A stretch of DNA of 64,000 nt from Robiginitalea myxolifaciens (GTDB taxonomy: Bacteria; Bacteroidota; Bacteroidia; Flavobacteriales; Flavobacteriaceae): assembly GCF_900115205.1 (NCBI RefSeq), contig NZ_FOYQ01000002.1, positions 1,302,001 to 1,366,000 on the forward strand, read 5' to 3'. Positions 17,381-26,169 of this stretch are shown here, piece by piece; position 1 is the first letter of the stretch, and every line of letters starts with the position of its first letter. Both the position numbers and the translations under genes were made by a program. The notes below the pieces were generated by a model, which made no database searches, was not told where the DNA came from, and saw only the letters and a list, made by a program, of their open reading frames with translations.

Positions 17381-18028
17381 TTACACCTGAGATACGGCCA
17401 ATGGATCCGGAGTAAAGCGCAGGTAAGGTTTTACTTCCTCTACCCCCTTGGTAAATATTTCCCGGGCTTCCTCAGTAGGAATGGAAGGGCTCACCACTAC
17501 TTTCTCGCCGTTCTTCCAATTGGCAGGAGTGGCTACTTTGTGATAGGCAGTCAGCTGGAGCGAGTCCACTACCCTTAAGAGTTCATAAAAATTACGCCCG
17601 GTGGAAGCCGGATAGGTAAGGATGAGTTTTACGGTACGATCCGGGGCAATGATAAATACCGAACGCACGGTGAGCTTATCATTGGCTTTTGGGTGAATCA
17701 TGTCATACAACTCCGCCACCGTTCCGTCGTCGGCCACAATGGGAAAATTCACCACCGTATTCTGGGTTTCATTGATGTCTTTAATCCACTCGTGGTGGGA
17801 ATCGATCGGGTCTACGCTCAGGGCCATCATTTTTACGTTGCGCTTTTCGAATTCGTCTTTGAATTTGGCAGCGGTACCGAGTTCGGTAGTACAGACCGGT
17901 GTAAAATCGGCAGGGTGGGAAAACAGTATTCCCCATCCATCTCCCAGATAGTCGTAAAAGTCCAGGGTGCCTTGTGAAGTTTCAGCGGTAAAGTTCGGGG
18001 CAGTATCCCCTAATCGTAGTGTTGCCAT
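17381..18028 (-). CDS. 1-Cys peroxiredoxin (Prx6 class)
   Basis: A 215-residue peroxiredoxin of the AhpC/TSA superfamily. The active-site motif is PVCTTE with the peroxidatic Cys46; no other cysteine occurs in the protein, so this is a 1-Cys enzyme. The long C-terminal 1-cysPrx_C region (about 155-210) is present, and length matches the Prx6 class (about 210-220). It reduces hydrogen and organic peroxides in the cytoplasm; the resolving thiol must come from another molecule. It is monocistronic, with its own promoter-like box upstream. Confidence 0.95.
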   Translation of the reverse strand: MATLRLGDTAPNFTAETSQGTLDFYDYLGDGWGILFSHPADFTPVCTTELGTAAKFKDEFEKRNVKMMALSVDPIDSHHEWIKDINETQNTVVNFPIVADDGTVAELYDMIHPKANDKLTVRSVFIIAPDRTVKLILTYPASTGRNFYELLRVVDSLQLTAYHKVATPANWKNGEKVVVSPSIPTEEAREIFTKGVEEVKPYLRFTPDPLAVSQV

Positions 18029-18070
18029 GATATTTTATAGGATTTCTTGTTGCTAAATTTTATTACCCTA

Positions 18071-18078
18071 CAAAACTA
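18071..18078 (-). promoter_or_regulatory. Promoter -7 box of the peroxiredoxin gene
   Basis: TAGTTTTG on the minus strand matches TAnnTTTG exactly and lies about 43 bases upstream of the start codon. The -33 element is poor (T-rich, no clear TTG), so the promoter may be regulated or weak. Confidence 0.45.
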
Positions 18079-18238
18079 ATAGATTTAATATGTTTTGTAA
18101 AAACCACCAGGTTAAATGTGTATTAAAATTGTAGCGGATAAGCGGTTACCAACAAAGATTTCGGCAAAACCCGATTTACGTTTATTGAACAATTACTATT
18201 TTCATGTCCCTAACACAAAACCAGCTATTTACTGTCCT

Positions 18239-18877
18239 ATGAAACCAAAATTCACATTCCTGCTGATTCTTGCGATCTTGCTCACGCAAAGCTGTTCCAC
18301 CTACCTCACCCATTTCGAAAATGTCAGTAACACCAAAGAATCGTATAACAAGATTCTCGTGGTAGGTCGTTCTAAGGATAATACTGCCCGCGCGGCTTTC
18401 GAGAACGCTGTCGTGAATGAACTTGCTGCCCGGGGATATACGGGGGTAGCCTCTTTTAAAAACCCACAGGTGCTGGACATTACCCGGGAATATTCCGATA
18501 GTGAGCTGGCGACTATAAAAGCCAATCTGCTCTCCGCAGGTTACGACGGGGTCATCGTTACGCATTTAGTTTCGGCTGAAGATTATACCGAAGTACTACC
18601 GGGAAGCGTGAATACCACCTACATTCCCACGCGGGTCGGACGGTTTGGTCGCTACATCTCCTTTTACCCGTATACCACCTGGGAACCGGACGATTATGTA
18701 AGTGGAGTGCGCTATGTTTTTGAAAGCAGCCTCTTTCGTCTGGATGCCAATACCACAGAAAATATGCAATGGGTAGGTCGGTTTGAGTTCAAGGATCCGA
18801 TGGATATCAGGAAAACTGTAGATAAATACGCCAAAGAACTGGTAGGTTCCCTGGCCGAAAACAATATGACGCGATAA
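18239..18877 (+). CDS. Predicted lipoprotein of unknown function
   Basis: A 212-residue protein. The frame is open further upstream (18116), but the ATG at 18239 gives a proper lipoprotein signal, MKPKFTFLLILAILLTQSC, with lipid-accepting Cys19, so that start is chosen. The mature part (SNTKESYNKILVVGRS...) suggests a compact alpha/beta domain found in many Bacteroidota lipoproteins without a known role. It is monocistronic and convergent with the K+-channel gene; the stops are three bases apart. Confidence 0.75.
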   Translation: MKPKFTFLLILAILLTQSCSTYLTHFENVSNTKESYNKILVVGRSKDNTARAAFENAVVNELAARGYTGVASFKNPQVLDITREYSDSELATIKANLLSAGYDGVIVTHLVSAEDYTEVLPGSVNTTYIPTRVGRFGRYISFYPYTTWEPDDYVSGVRYVFESSLFRLDANTTENMQWVGRFEFKDPMDIRKTVDKYAKELVGSLAENNMTR

Positions 18878-18880
18878 GGA

Positions 18881-19558
18881 CTATTGCGCCTCGGTTCGCT
18901 GCTGCAAAAACTTGCCCACCACTACTGCGGTGATAATTACGAGATAAAACTGTCCTGCCAACCCAATAAACATAGCCGCTTTCTGGGCCAGTGCGGTGAT
19001 GGGCAGGATATCCCCATAGCCGATGGTCATCAGGGTTATGAAACTGAAATACATCAGTTGTTCGGTTAAAGCACCTGTAGAGGTCCCTGAATTTTCCGCC
19101 ACCAATCCCTGAAATGAACCCGGGTGTACCAGCTCAATGCTGAGGCAAATGAAAAAGCCGATCAGCCCTAGGCAGATATATCCACTGGTTAAGCCATAAA
19201 TAACATTGCGGCCTACTTTTTTTGCGCGCCACACCTGCTTAATAATTTCCACTGCGACTAAGAGATAGAAGGAAAAATATCCAGCCATACGGACCAAGCC
19301 AAGCCCTTCAGAATCGGGTTCCCCAGAAGCGGATAAAGCAAAAATCAGCGTGCTCAGGGCAAGCACGGCAATCCCAAACCACATCATAGGGGGTTTTCGG
19401 GACAGCAACAAAACTCCGGCCGCGAGATTCAACAGGAAAAGCACAGGCTCCAGGACCGTTTCGAAAAAAGCAGCCGGTACGACCAGGGATCCGAATAAGA
19501 TGGCTACCTGGGTGGCCAGGAATATTTCGAAACGTCTATGGTACCAACGGGCAATCAA
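18881..19558 (-). CDS. Two-pore-type K+ channel-like protein
   Basis: A 225-residue membrane protein. The C-terminal half is an Ion_trans_2 pore module with the selectivity-filter sequence TIGYGD at 178-183 between two helices (about 122-142 and 195-216); three further hydrophobic helices precede it. No RCK/TrkA nucleotide-binding domain is present, so gating is not apparent. It is the last gene of the efflux operon: its start overlaps the RND pump stop by four bases. It should conduct K+ in the inner membrane. A role in balancing charge for the antiporter or pump in the same operon is an inference. Confidence 0.88.
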   Translation of the reverse strand: MIARWYHRRFEIFLATQVAILFGSLVVPAAFFETVLEPVLFLLNLAAGVLLLSRKPPMMWFGIAVLALSTLIFALSASGEPDSEGLGLVRMAGYFSFYLLVAVEIIKQVWRAKKVGRNVIYGLTSGYICLGLIGFFICLSIELVHPGSFQGLVAENSGTSTGALTEQLMYFSFITLMTIGYGDILPITALAQKAAMFIGLAGQFYLVIITAVVVGKFLQQRTEAQ

Positions 19559-22500
19559 GATTCTGCCAGCAATGCAGGATCAAAGTCGTAATCCTTGTAG
19601 TTTACTTTGTATACTGCACTGTAAAAAGTCGGGATGAAAATCAGGGTAATTACCGTTCCGAAAAGCAAACCGATCATGATGCTTACGGCCATGCCTTCCC
19701 ACATCTCACCCCCGCTCAAATACAGCGGAATCAGACCGAGTACGGTGGTAAAAGTCGCCAGCAAAATTGGACGGAATCGCTGCAAACAGGCCATGATCAC
19801 CGCATCCTTCTCAGAGCGCTGCAGGACCTGCTGTTCCACCTCCATCCGGTCTATGAGTACAATAGCATTGTTGATCACTATCCCCGCCAGGGAGATTACC
19901 CCAAGGAATGGCATAAACCCGAACGGCTCCTGAAAAAGCAAAAGCCCAATAACTACCCCGATTATGGCCAGGGGAATGGTCAGGCAGACCATGGTCATTT
20001 TACGGAAGGAATTGAATTGAATGATTAGCAGCAATACAATGATAAAGCCCGATAGCGGCAGGTATTTGATTACCGCCCCCATATTCTCGGCGGTGTTTTC
20101 GGCATCTCCCCCGAACTTATAGGAATAATCCGAATCCCAGGAAGCACTTTGCTCGTCCAGCCAGGGAGTAAGTTCCTGGGTAATGGCGGAGGCATTGGCC
20201 CCTTCCCGCAATTCGCTGGACACAATCACGGTTCGGTTTATATCCAGGCGCTTGATCTTACTGTACTGCCATTCCGGGACAATAGAAGCAACCTGCAAAA
20301 GCGGAACGCTTTTCCCGGAATTCTGGGCGTAAACGTTCAGGGTTTCCAGGGCTTCCAGATTCAATTGCTGACTGGCATCACTGCGCATGACAATCGGGAT
20401 AGATTTATCCTCTTCCCGGTATTCCCCGGTCTGGAAACCATCGAGGACCGTTTGCAGGGAGGTGGCAATATCCTGGTTGGTCACCCCTGCCGACTGGGCC
20501 CGCGTTTGATTAATGTCAATTACGAATTTCTTACTCTTGGGGCCCCAGTCGTCCTTGATATTCTTGGTGCCGGCTATCTCGGTTAGGCGTGCTTTTATCG
20601 TAGTGGCGATATTCGCCAACTCATCGGGATCTGGCCCGGATACTTTAACTTCAATTGGGGTACCCCCACCTCCGGAGCCCAATAATCCTACCTTGATGTC
20701 GGCATCCGGGAATTCCCGGAAACAAAATGCATCCAGGCGAGCTACCATCTCATTGTTATAAATGAAATCCGAGGTATTTACCAGAACGTGGGCATAGCTG
20801 GAATTGGCTTCATCCGGGGAGTACCCAAGGTCATAGGATTCAGGTCCCTCTCCAATATAGGCCGACCAGTCTACAATACCATTGGGACGCTCCGCATTGA
20901 CCTGCAGGGAGTCTGTCATGAATTTTTCGATCCCCAGCACCACATCGGAAGTGGTTTCGATTTGTGTCCCCAGGGGGAGGTTAATATCCACAGTAATCAT
21001 GTTTCGATCACTGTCGGGAAAGAAGACAAAAGCCACCTTGGTAAAGCCGTAAATAGCCAAGAAAAATGCGACGAATATGGCGATCAGTACCGGCCACTTA
21101 TTCGCCAGGGCTTTAAGGATTAAGTTCTTGTAATAGCCCTTTAGTTTATTAATCGTACGATCAATGATACTCTCCTTTTGCTCAGCCTTCGGCGTCATTT
21201 TTAAGAAGAGGTAACAGAAAAGGGTGATTACGGTTAGTGCAATGATCCAGGAGGAAAGCAGGGCCAGGGAAATTACCACAAAGATGGGACCGACGATGTC
21301 GCCCATGGTAGACTCTGCCAGGTAAAAGGACAGGAAGGCGGCCGAGGTGGTCAGGGTGGAAATCAGCAGGGGCGTAAACAGTTCCGTACAGGCTTCAATA
21401 GCGGCCTGCTTTTTGGGAACGCCTTGTTCCAATTTAACCATTATCGTTTCGGCCACCACAATGGCATTATCCACCATCATTCCCAGCGCCATGATCAATG
21501 CGGCCAGCGTAACCTGGTTCAATCCCATATTGATAACCCCCATAAGCATCAGGGTCATGACTACCACAATCGGAATGAGGCTGGCGATTATGGTCCCGGA
21601 ACGCAAGCCCAGGAAAACCAGCATTACAAGAAGGACAATACCTATGGATTGCATGAGATTCACGACAAAGTCGCTGATCTTTACATCGATGTAAGTATCC
21701 AAAGACGAAAGCCTGCCTAATTCCAGGCCAACGGGTAATTTTTCCCGCCACCGATCCAGGACCCGATCGATATCTTCACCAAGGGCAATAACATTGGAAC
21801 CATCCTTCAGGCTTACGTGCATGGATATGGCATCGCGCCCATTGACCCGAACCTTTTGTTTCGGCGGATCGATATACCCCTGAGTAACTGTGGTAATATC
21901 GCCGAGGGGCAGCAACTGCGTGCCGTTGGCTCCAACCGGTATCAAGGTTTCCCGTATATCGTCTATGGAATTGAAATTCCCGGTAGGCTCGAGGATTATA
22001 CGCTCCTTGTCCAAATTGATTTGACCCCCACTACTCAAAATATTAGTGGTTGTAATGATGTTTTGCAGCTTGCTGGCCGAAAGGCCGTATTCCTTTAGTT
22101 TGGCATTGTCGAATTCCACAAAAACGCGTTCGTCCTGAACACCCCCCAATTCTACCTTGGCTGCATCGGGAAGCTTAATCAAGGCATCCTTGATGTCATC
22201 GGCATAGGATTTCATTTCGGCATAGGAGTAGCCATCAGATGTGAGGCCTACGACTATCCCATAGACATCACCGACCCCGTCGTCCTTTAGGTCCGGTTTC
22301 ACCCCATTGGGAAGGCCCTGAATGCTCGCCAGCTTCCTGCGCAAACGATCCCAGACAGCTTGCATATCTTCCGGTGCCACCTCATCTTTCAGGGTTACCT
22401 GAACCACCGAAAGTTCGGTCCGGGAGGTACTCCCTACTTCCTTGAGTTCGGGAAGTTCCTGAACCACCTTCTCAATCTTATCGGTAACCAGTAATTCCAC

Positions 22501-22674
22501 CCGCTCCGGACTCGCACCCGGGAAGAAGGAAACCACGGAAGCTACCCGCACTGTGTAGGGAGGCATAGAATCCCGTGGCAGGGATTGATACAGGACAATA
22601 CCGAGCAACATTATGGTTCCCAGTATCGTAAAGGTGATCCGGTTTTTTTCTATAGAAAATTGCGTAAGGTTCAT
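19555..22674 (-). CDS. RND-family efflux pump, inner-membrane subunit
   Basis: A 1039-residue AcrB/HAE-type transporter: N-terminal helix, large periplasmic loop, helices 2-6, second loop and helices 8-12. The TM4 region reads MMVDNAIVVAE, where AcrB has two aspartates; the second is Asn here, as in many distant RND proteins. Proton-driven export of drugs or other amphiphiles is the family function. Adaptor, TolC-type protein and antiporter genes lie directly upstream (22 bases from the adaptor), so the tripartite pump is complete. The substrate is unknown. Confidence 0.95.
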   Translation of the reverse strand: MNLTQFSIEKNRITFTILGTIMLLGIVLYQSLPRDSMPPYTVRVASVVSFFPGASPERVELLVTDKIEKVVQELPELKEVGSTSRTELSVVQVTLKDEVAPEDMQAVWDRLRRKLASIQGLPNGVKPDLKDDGVGDVYGIVVGLTSDGYSYAEMKSYADDIKDALIKLPDAAKVELGGVQDERVFVEFDNAKLKEYGLSASKLQNIITTTNILSSGGQINLDKERIILEPTGNFNSIDDIRETLIPVGANGTQLLPLGDITTVTQGYIDPPKQKVRVNGRDAISMHVSLKDGSNVIALGEDIDRVLDRWREKLPVGLELGRLSSLDTYIDVKISDFVVNLMQSIGIVLLVMLVFLGLRSGTIIASLIPIVVVMTLMLMGVINMGLNQVTLAALIMALGMMVDNAIVVAETIMVKLEQGVPKKQAAIEACTELFTPLLISTLTTSAAFLSFYLAESTMGDIVGPIFVVISLALLSSWIIALTVITLFCYLFLKMTPKAEQKESIIDRTINKLKGYYKNLILKALANKWPVLIAIFVAFFLAIYGFTKVAFVFFPDSDRNMITVDINLPLGTQIETTSDVVLGIEKFMTDSLQVNAERPNGIVDWSAYIGEGPESYDLGYSPDEANSSYAHVLVNTSDFIYNNEMVARLDAFCFREFPDADIKVGLLGSGGGGTPIEVKVSGPDPDELANIATTIKARLTEIAGTKNIKDDWGPKSKKFVIDINQTRAQSAGVTNQDIATSLQTVLDGFQTGEYREEDKSIPIVMRSDASQQLNLEALETLNVYAQNSGKSVPLLQVASIVPEWQYSKIKRLDINRTVIVSSELREGANASAITQELTPWLDEQSASWDSDYSYKFGGDAENTAENMGAVIKYLPLSGFIIVLLLIIQFNSFRKMTMVCLTIPLAIIGVVIGLLLFQEPFGFMPFLGVISLAGIVINNAIVLIDRMEVEQQVLQRSEKDAVIMACLQRFRPILLATFTTVLGLIPLYLSGGEMWEGMAVSIMIGLLFGTVITLIFIPTFYSAVYKVNYKDYDFDPALLAES

Positions 22675-22696
22675 ACCCCTGGCTGGTTTTATGGGT

Positions 22697-23794
22697 TTAC
22701 TGTAGGCTAACTTCCTGTCCGTCCAACAGGGTTTGCAAGCCCGCTGTGGCTATGAGCTGACCTTCCTGCAGGCCTTCTATTATTTCAAAGCCCGAGGAAT
22801 TCAGGTTGCCTACTTTTACCAGGTTTTTCTTTACCGTGGCTTTATCTCCTTCCTGTACCACCAAGAAAACAAAGCGGCCCGAACTATCTTCCCCTACCGA
22901 GTTGGCCGGTACCCGCAAAGCCCTTTGATGATTTTCGTCTTCGGCAAAGGCAAAGGTTACATTGGCAGCCATCCCTGTCTTTACATCTTCACTGGCTTTA
23001 TTGAGTTTTACCCGGGCCGGATAGGTAGCCGTATTAACATCGATTGCCGGGGACAGCTCGGTTACCGTTCCCTGGAATTCCTGCTCGGCCAGGGAGGAAA
23101 GGGTAATGGCCACGGGCATCCCTACTTCTACCTGATTGATAATACTTTCCGGCAATCCCAGGGCGATCTCCATTTCGGTACCTGCATTGAGCACAGCGAT
23201 GGTTTGGCCCGGACTGATGTTTTCGTCAACCTCAGCGGTAACGGAGGTAATGACGCCGTCTTCCGGCGCATAGAGAAATCCATAGTTGACCTGTTCCTGC
23301 CCTATGGAGACACTGCGTTTGGCCGATTCGTAACTCTGCTGGGCGTTGCGATAAGAGTTTTTGGCCGATTCAAAATCCGTTAGCGAAGCACTCCCCTTTT
23401 CATAAAGCACCCGTATCCGGTCCAGGGAGAGTTTTGCAGTATTCATTTGGGATTCCGCACTATTGAGGGAAGTCACGGATCGCTCGTAATTCAGGCGGGA
23501 CTCTACATTATCCAGCTTGCCTAATAATTGTCCTTTTTTAACCACCTGCCCCAGGCGGATATCGAGCTGAATCAGGATTCCGGAACTACGGAAACTCAGG
23601 TTAATGATCTTTTCAGTACGCGCCGTCCCACTAAAGGTGCGCTGCTCAGCGCCATTGGCGTAGGATACCTTTTGATATTCCACGGGGCGGACCAATTCCT
23701 TTTGCTCTTCTTTTTCGCCGGCACATCCCAGTGTAGCGAGTAAAAGGGCGGCGGACAGATTCCTTGCGAGTCGATTGAATTTCATAAGCTTCAT
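22697..23794 (-). CDS. RND efflux periplasmic adaptor (MFP), lipoprotein
   Basis: A 365-residue membrane-fusion protein. The signal ends in a lipobox TLGC (Cys24), so it is probably anchored to the inner membrane. The adaptor order is visible: a barrel-sandwich half with IQLDIRLGQVVKKGQLLGKL, a coiled-coil hairpin (about 105-155), the second lipoyl half with EDGVITSVTAEVDENISPGQ, then beta-barrel and membrane-proximal domains. It links the RND pump to the outer-membrane channel. It lies 16 bases after the TolC-fusion gene and 22 before the pump. Confidence 0.95.
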   Translation of the reverse strand: MKLMKFNRLARNLSAALLLATLGCAGEKEEQKELVRPVEYQKVSYANGAEQRTFSGTARTEKIINLSFRSSGILIQLDIRLGQVVKKGQLLGKLDNVESRLNYERSVTSLNSAESQMNTAKLSLDRIRVLYEKGSASLTDFESAKNSYRNAQQSYESAKRSVSIGQEQVNYGFLYAPEDGVITSVTAEVDENISPGQTIAVLNAGTEMEIALGLPESIINQVEVGMPVAITLSSLAEQEFQGTVTELSPAIDVNTATYPARVKLNKASEDVKTGMAANVTFAFAEDENHQRALRVPANSVGEDSSGRFVFLVVQEGDKATVKKNLVKVGNLNSSGFEIIEGLQEGQLIATAGLQTLLDGQEVSLQ

Positions 23795-23810
23795 TTTATA
23801 GCAGTCCGTT

Positions 23811-26165
23811 TTAGTTTTCAGCTAAGAATGTCACAAACCGTTGCCGGAATGCCGCATTCTCTTCCGGGGTATGCAACAGGAAATTATATCCCATAAACCG
23901 TTCGAGCTGGATGGTATTCAATAAAAAGTTATAGGTAGCACTGGCCTGCGCCAATTGGGCTTGCAGGTAGTTGTTCTGTGCATCGATTAGCTGGATAATA
24001 CTGACCGCCCCTTCGGCATAGGAAGTCTGTACCAGTTCCAGGGCTTCTTCGGCAGCTCTCACGGACACTTCGGAGAGGCGGATATTCGAAATTTGGTTGA
24101 TTACATTCAACACAGCCGTACTGATATTACTCTCAATGGCGAGCTCTGTGTTTTGCTTATTGAGTTCGAGTTGGTCGAGCTGAATGCGCGCCGTTTGCCG
24201 GTTGATATTCGTACGGAACTGATTCAGGATAGGTATGGATAAATTTACCCCGACATTGTAGTTGTTATCTGGATCGGGATCAATACTGGCTACGCCCCAC
24301 TGATTGAAATTTTGATTGTAATTGGCCTGTAGCGCAACAGTAGGCAGGAGACGGCCCAACGTATTAAAATTGAAATTCCGTTCTACAGCTTTGAGGTTAT
24401 AATACAGGGCGGCCAGTTCCGGGGAATTGTTCTTCGCTTCTTCGATAAGGAAGGCTACAAAGGGTTCCATGAGTTGCGGGTTATCCAGGAGATCCGCCAG
24501 CTCTTCATAATTGTAAGACTCAAAAACCCCTTCGCCCAGCCGGGCATCGATTATATCCAATTCATAATTAATCGGGTTATTCAGGAGTTGGTTAATGGCG
24601 ATGAAGGATTGCTCTAACTGGTTTACGGCTTCGATCATTGACTGGGTATTCTGCGCCATTTGGCTTTGGAATCGCAGCATGTCCGATTTGCCCGATTGGC
24701 CCGCTTCATAATTCTGGGTAGCAATCCTAAGGTTCTCTTTGGTCAGCTGCAGGTTCTGGCTTTGGATGCGCGCATTGACCTTGCTGACCAGGGCGTTAAA
24801 ATACAGGTTGGATGCCTGGAGGATGGCATCGAGCGCCGCTGCATTGTAAATCTCTTGTTCGGCCCGTTGCAGGTTCTTCTGAACGGAGATATTAGCGTTA
24901 GCCGCCTCCGAGAAGATCGTCTGGTTTAGCTGGATATTTCCATCTGTGGAGAACTCCGGGCTAATTCCCGGCATGGCGACCCGATCATCGATGTTGGTAA
25001 AGGTGGCATTGGCCGTAACACTGGGATAGTAGTTGCTTACCGCCGTTTTAACATCCTGACTACTGAGTTCCACATCCCTGAGTTGGGCTTGCAGGCCCAG
25101 GTTCCGCTCCAGGTTATCGTTGATCACATCGAGCAGGGAGTAGTTTTTTTGAGAAAGCTGATTTTGAAATTCCCCAACGAAATCCGTTCGTGCAATCAGG
25201 CTGTAGCGTATGGGAACCCCGAGCCTTTGCATGGTATTGAAATTGGCCGTGAGGCGCTGTTCAAAATCCACAAAAACCCGCTGGTCGGCCAAATTGGAGC
25301 CGGTTACATAGGCTTCGATAGTCAGCGCAATGCGACGAATAATTTGATCAATATTATTACTGTTACTGTTGGTAGCCATCATCCCCAGGGCCACATCGCC
25401 TGCACCTGTGGAAGTAAAAGAGGGTAGGCCTGTTTGCAGTAAGGCATCGCTCAATCGCTGGATCTGCGCATCTTCCAGCGAAAAACCACCGGCCAGATAG
25501 AGGGCATCGTATCCTTCTATCCCGGCAATAATATCTTCTACAGATTCAAAGGGAATAATACCGTAATCGGCTTCCAGACGGGCAAGTACCCTGTCGTAGG
25601 TTTGCTCCAGCGGCACCGATTCGGCAATCCCGCGCTCAATAGCAATTCCCACGCGCTCAAAGTCGGTGAGTTCCTTCAAAGTTGTCAGGTCCGCGTCAAA
25701 GGACTGTACCCCCATCAGGTAACTGAAGTTTTCAACCCCCGAGGTCTGTTGCTCCAGGTTCAGCTTGGACAAATCTGTGTTCAGGACACCGAATAAAACC
25801 GTGGGTTTAGGGAATTCCGCCTCCTCCTGAAATACGATGTCGCTGGCAGAGCCCAACGCCAGGATTATGTCTACTTCCCCTTCCAGCAACTGTTGGTAAT
25901 TGGCTTTGGCCTGAGCTACCCTGAAGTTATTACTCAGGATATATTCTGGTGGAAATTCAATAATCGCATCTTCACCCACCACGGCCTTAACCTCGGACTC
26001 CAGTTGGTTAAATAACACGCTGGTTTCTGCCGTTCGGGAATCTACCATCATCCCGATGCGGTAGGTCTGCTTTTCCTGAGCATTTCCCACAACAACTACG
26101 AATAACAACAAGAGTTGAATGATGCTTTTGATACCGGATTTTGGAACTTCCATTCGATTCATCAT
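23811..26165 (-). CDS. TolC-family outer-membrane efflux protein fused to a periplasmic-binding-protein-like domain
   Basis: A 784-residue exported protein; ordinary TolC proteins have about 430-490 residues. After a signal peptide (cleavage near residue 29) comes a domain of about 310 residues starting TYRIGMMVDSRTAETSVLFN, with DIILALGSASDIVFQE and YDALYLAGGFS; this resembles the ABC_sub_bind periplasmic-binding fold. From about residue 345 (YSLLDVINDNLERNLGLQAQ) to the end are the two TolC repeats with their long periplasmic helices. The gene sits four bases after the antiporter and 16 before the adaptor. The binding-protein part may sense or capture a ligand for the pump; that is an inference. 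Confidence 0.88.
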   Translation of the reverse strand: MMNRMEVPKSGIKSIIQLLLLFVVVVGNAQEKQTYRIGMMVDSRTAETSVLFNQLESEVKAVVGEDAIIEFPPEYILSNNFRVAQAKANYQQLLEGEVDIILALGSASDIVFQEEAEFPKPTVLFGVLNTDLSKLNLEQQTSGVENFSYLMGVQSFDADLTTLKELTDFERVGIAIERGIAESVPLEQTYDRVLARLEADYGIIPFESVEDIIAGIEGYDALYLAGGFSLEDAQIQRLSDALLQTGLPSFTSTGAGDVALGMMATNSNSNNIDQIIRRIALTIEAYVTGSNLADQRVFVDFEQRLTANFNTMQRLGVPIRYSLIARTDFVGEFQNQLSQKNYSLLDVINDNLERNLGLQAQLRDVELSSQDVKTAVSNYYPSVTANATFTNIDDRVAMPGISPEFSTDGNIQLNQTIFSEAANANISVQKNLQRAEQEIYNAAALDAILQASNLYFNALVSKVNARIQSQNLQLTKENLRIATQNYEAGQSGKSDMLRFQSQMAQNTQSMIEAVNQLEQSFIAINQLLNNPINYELDIIDARLGEGVFESYNYEELADLLDNPQLMEPFVAFLIEEAKNNSPELAALYYNLKAVERNFNFNTLGRLLPTVALQANYNQNFNQWGVASIDPDPDNNYNVGVNLSIPILNQFRTNINRQTARIQLDQLELNKQNTELAIESNISTAVLNVINQISNIRLSEVSVRAAEEALELVQTSYAEGAVSIIQLIDAQNNYLQAQLAQASATYNFLLNTIQLERFMGYNFLLHTPEENAAFRQRFVTFLAEN

Positions 26166-26169
26166 CGTA

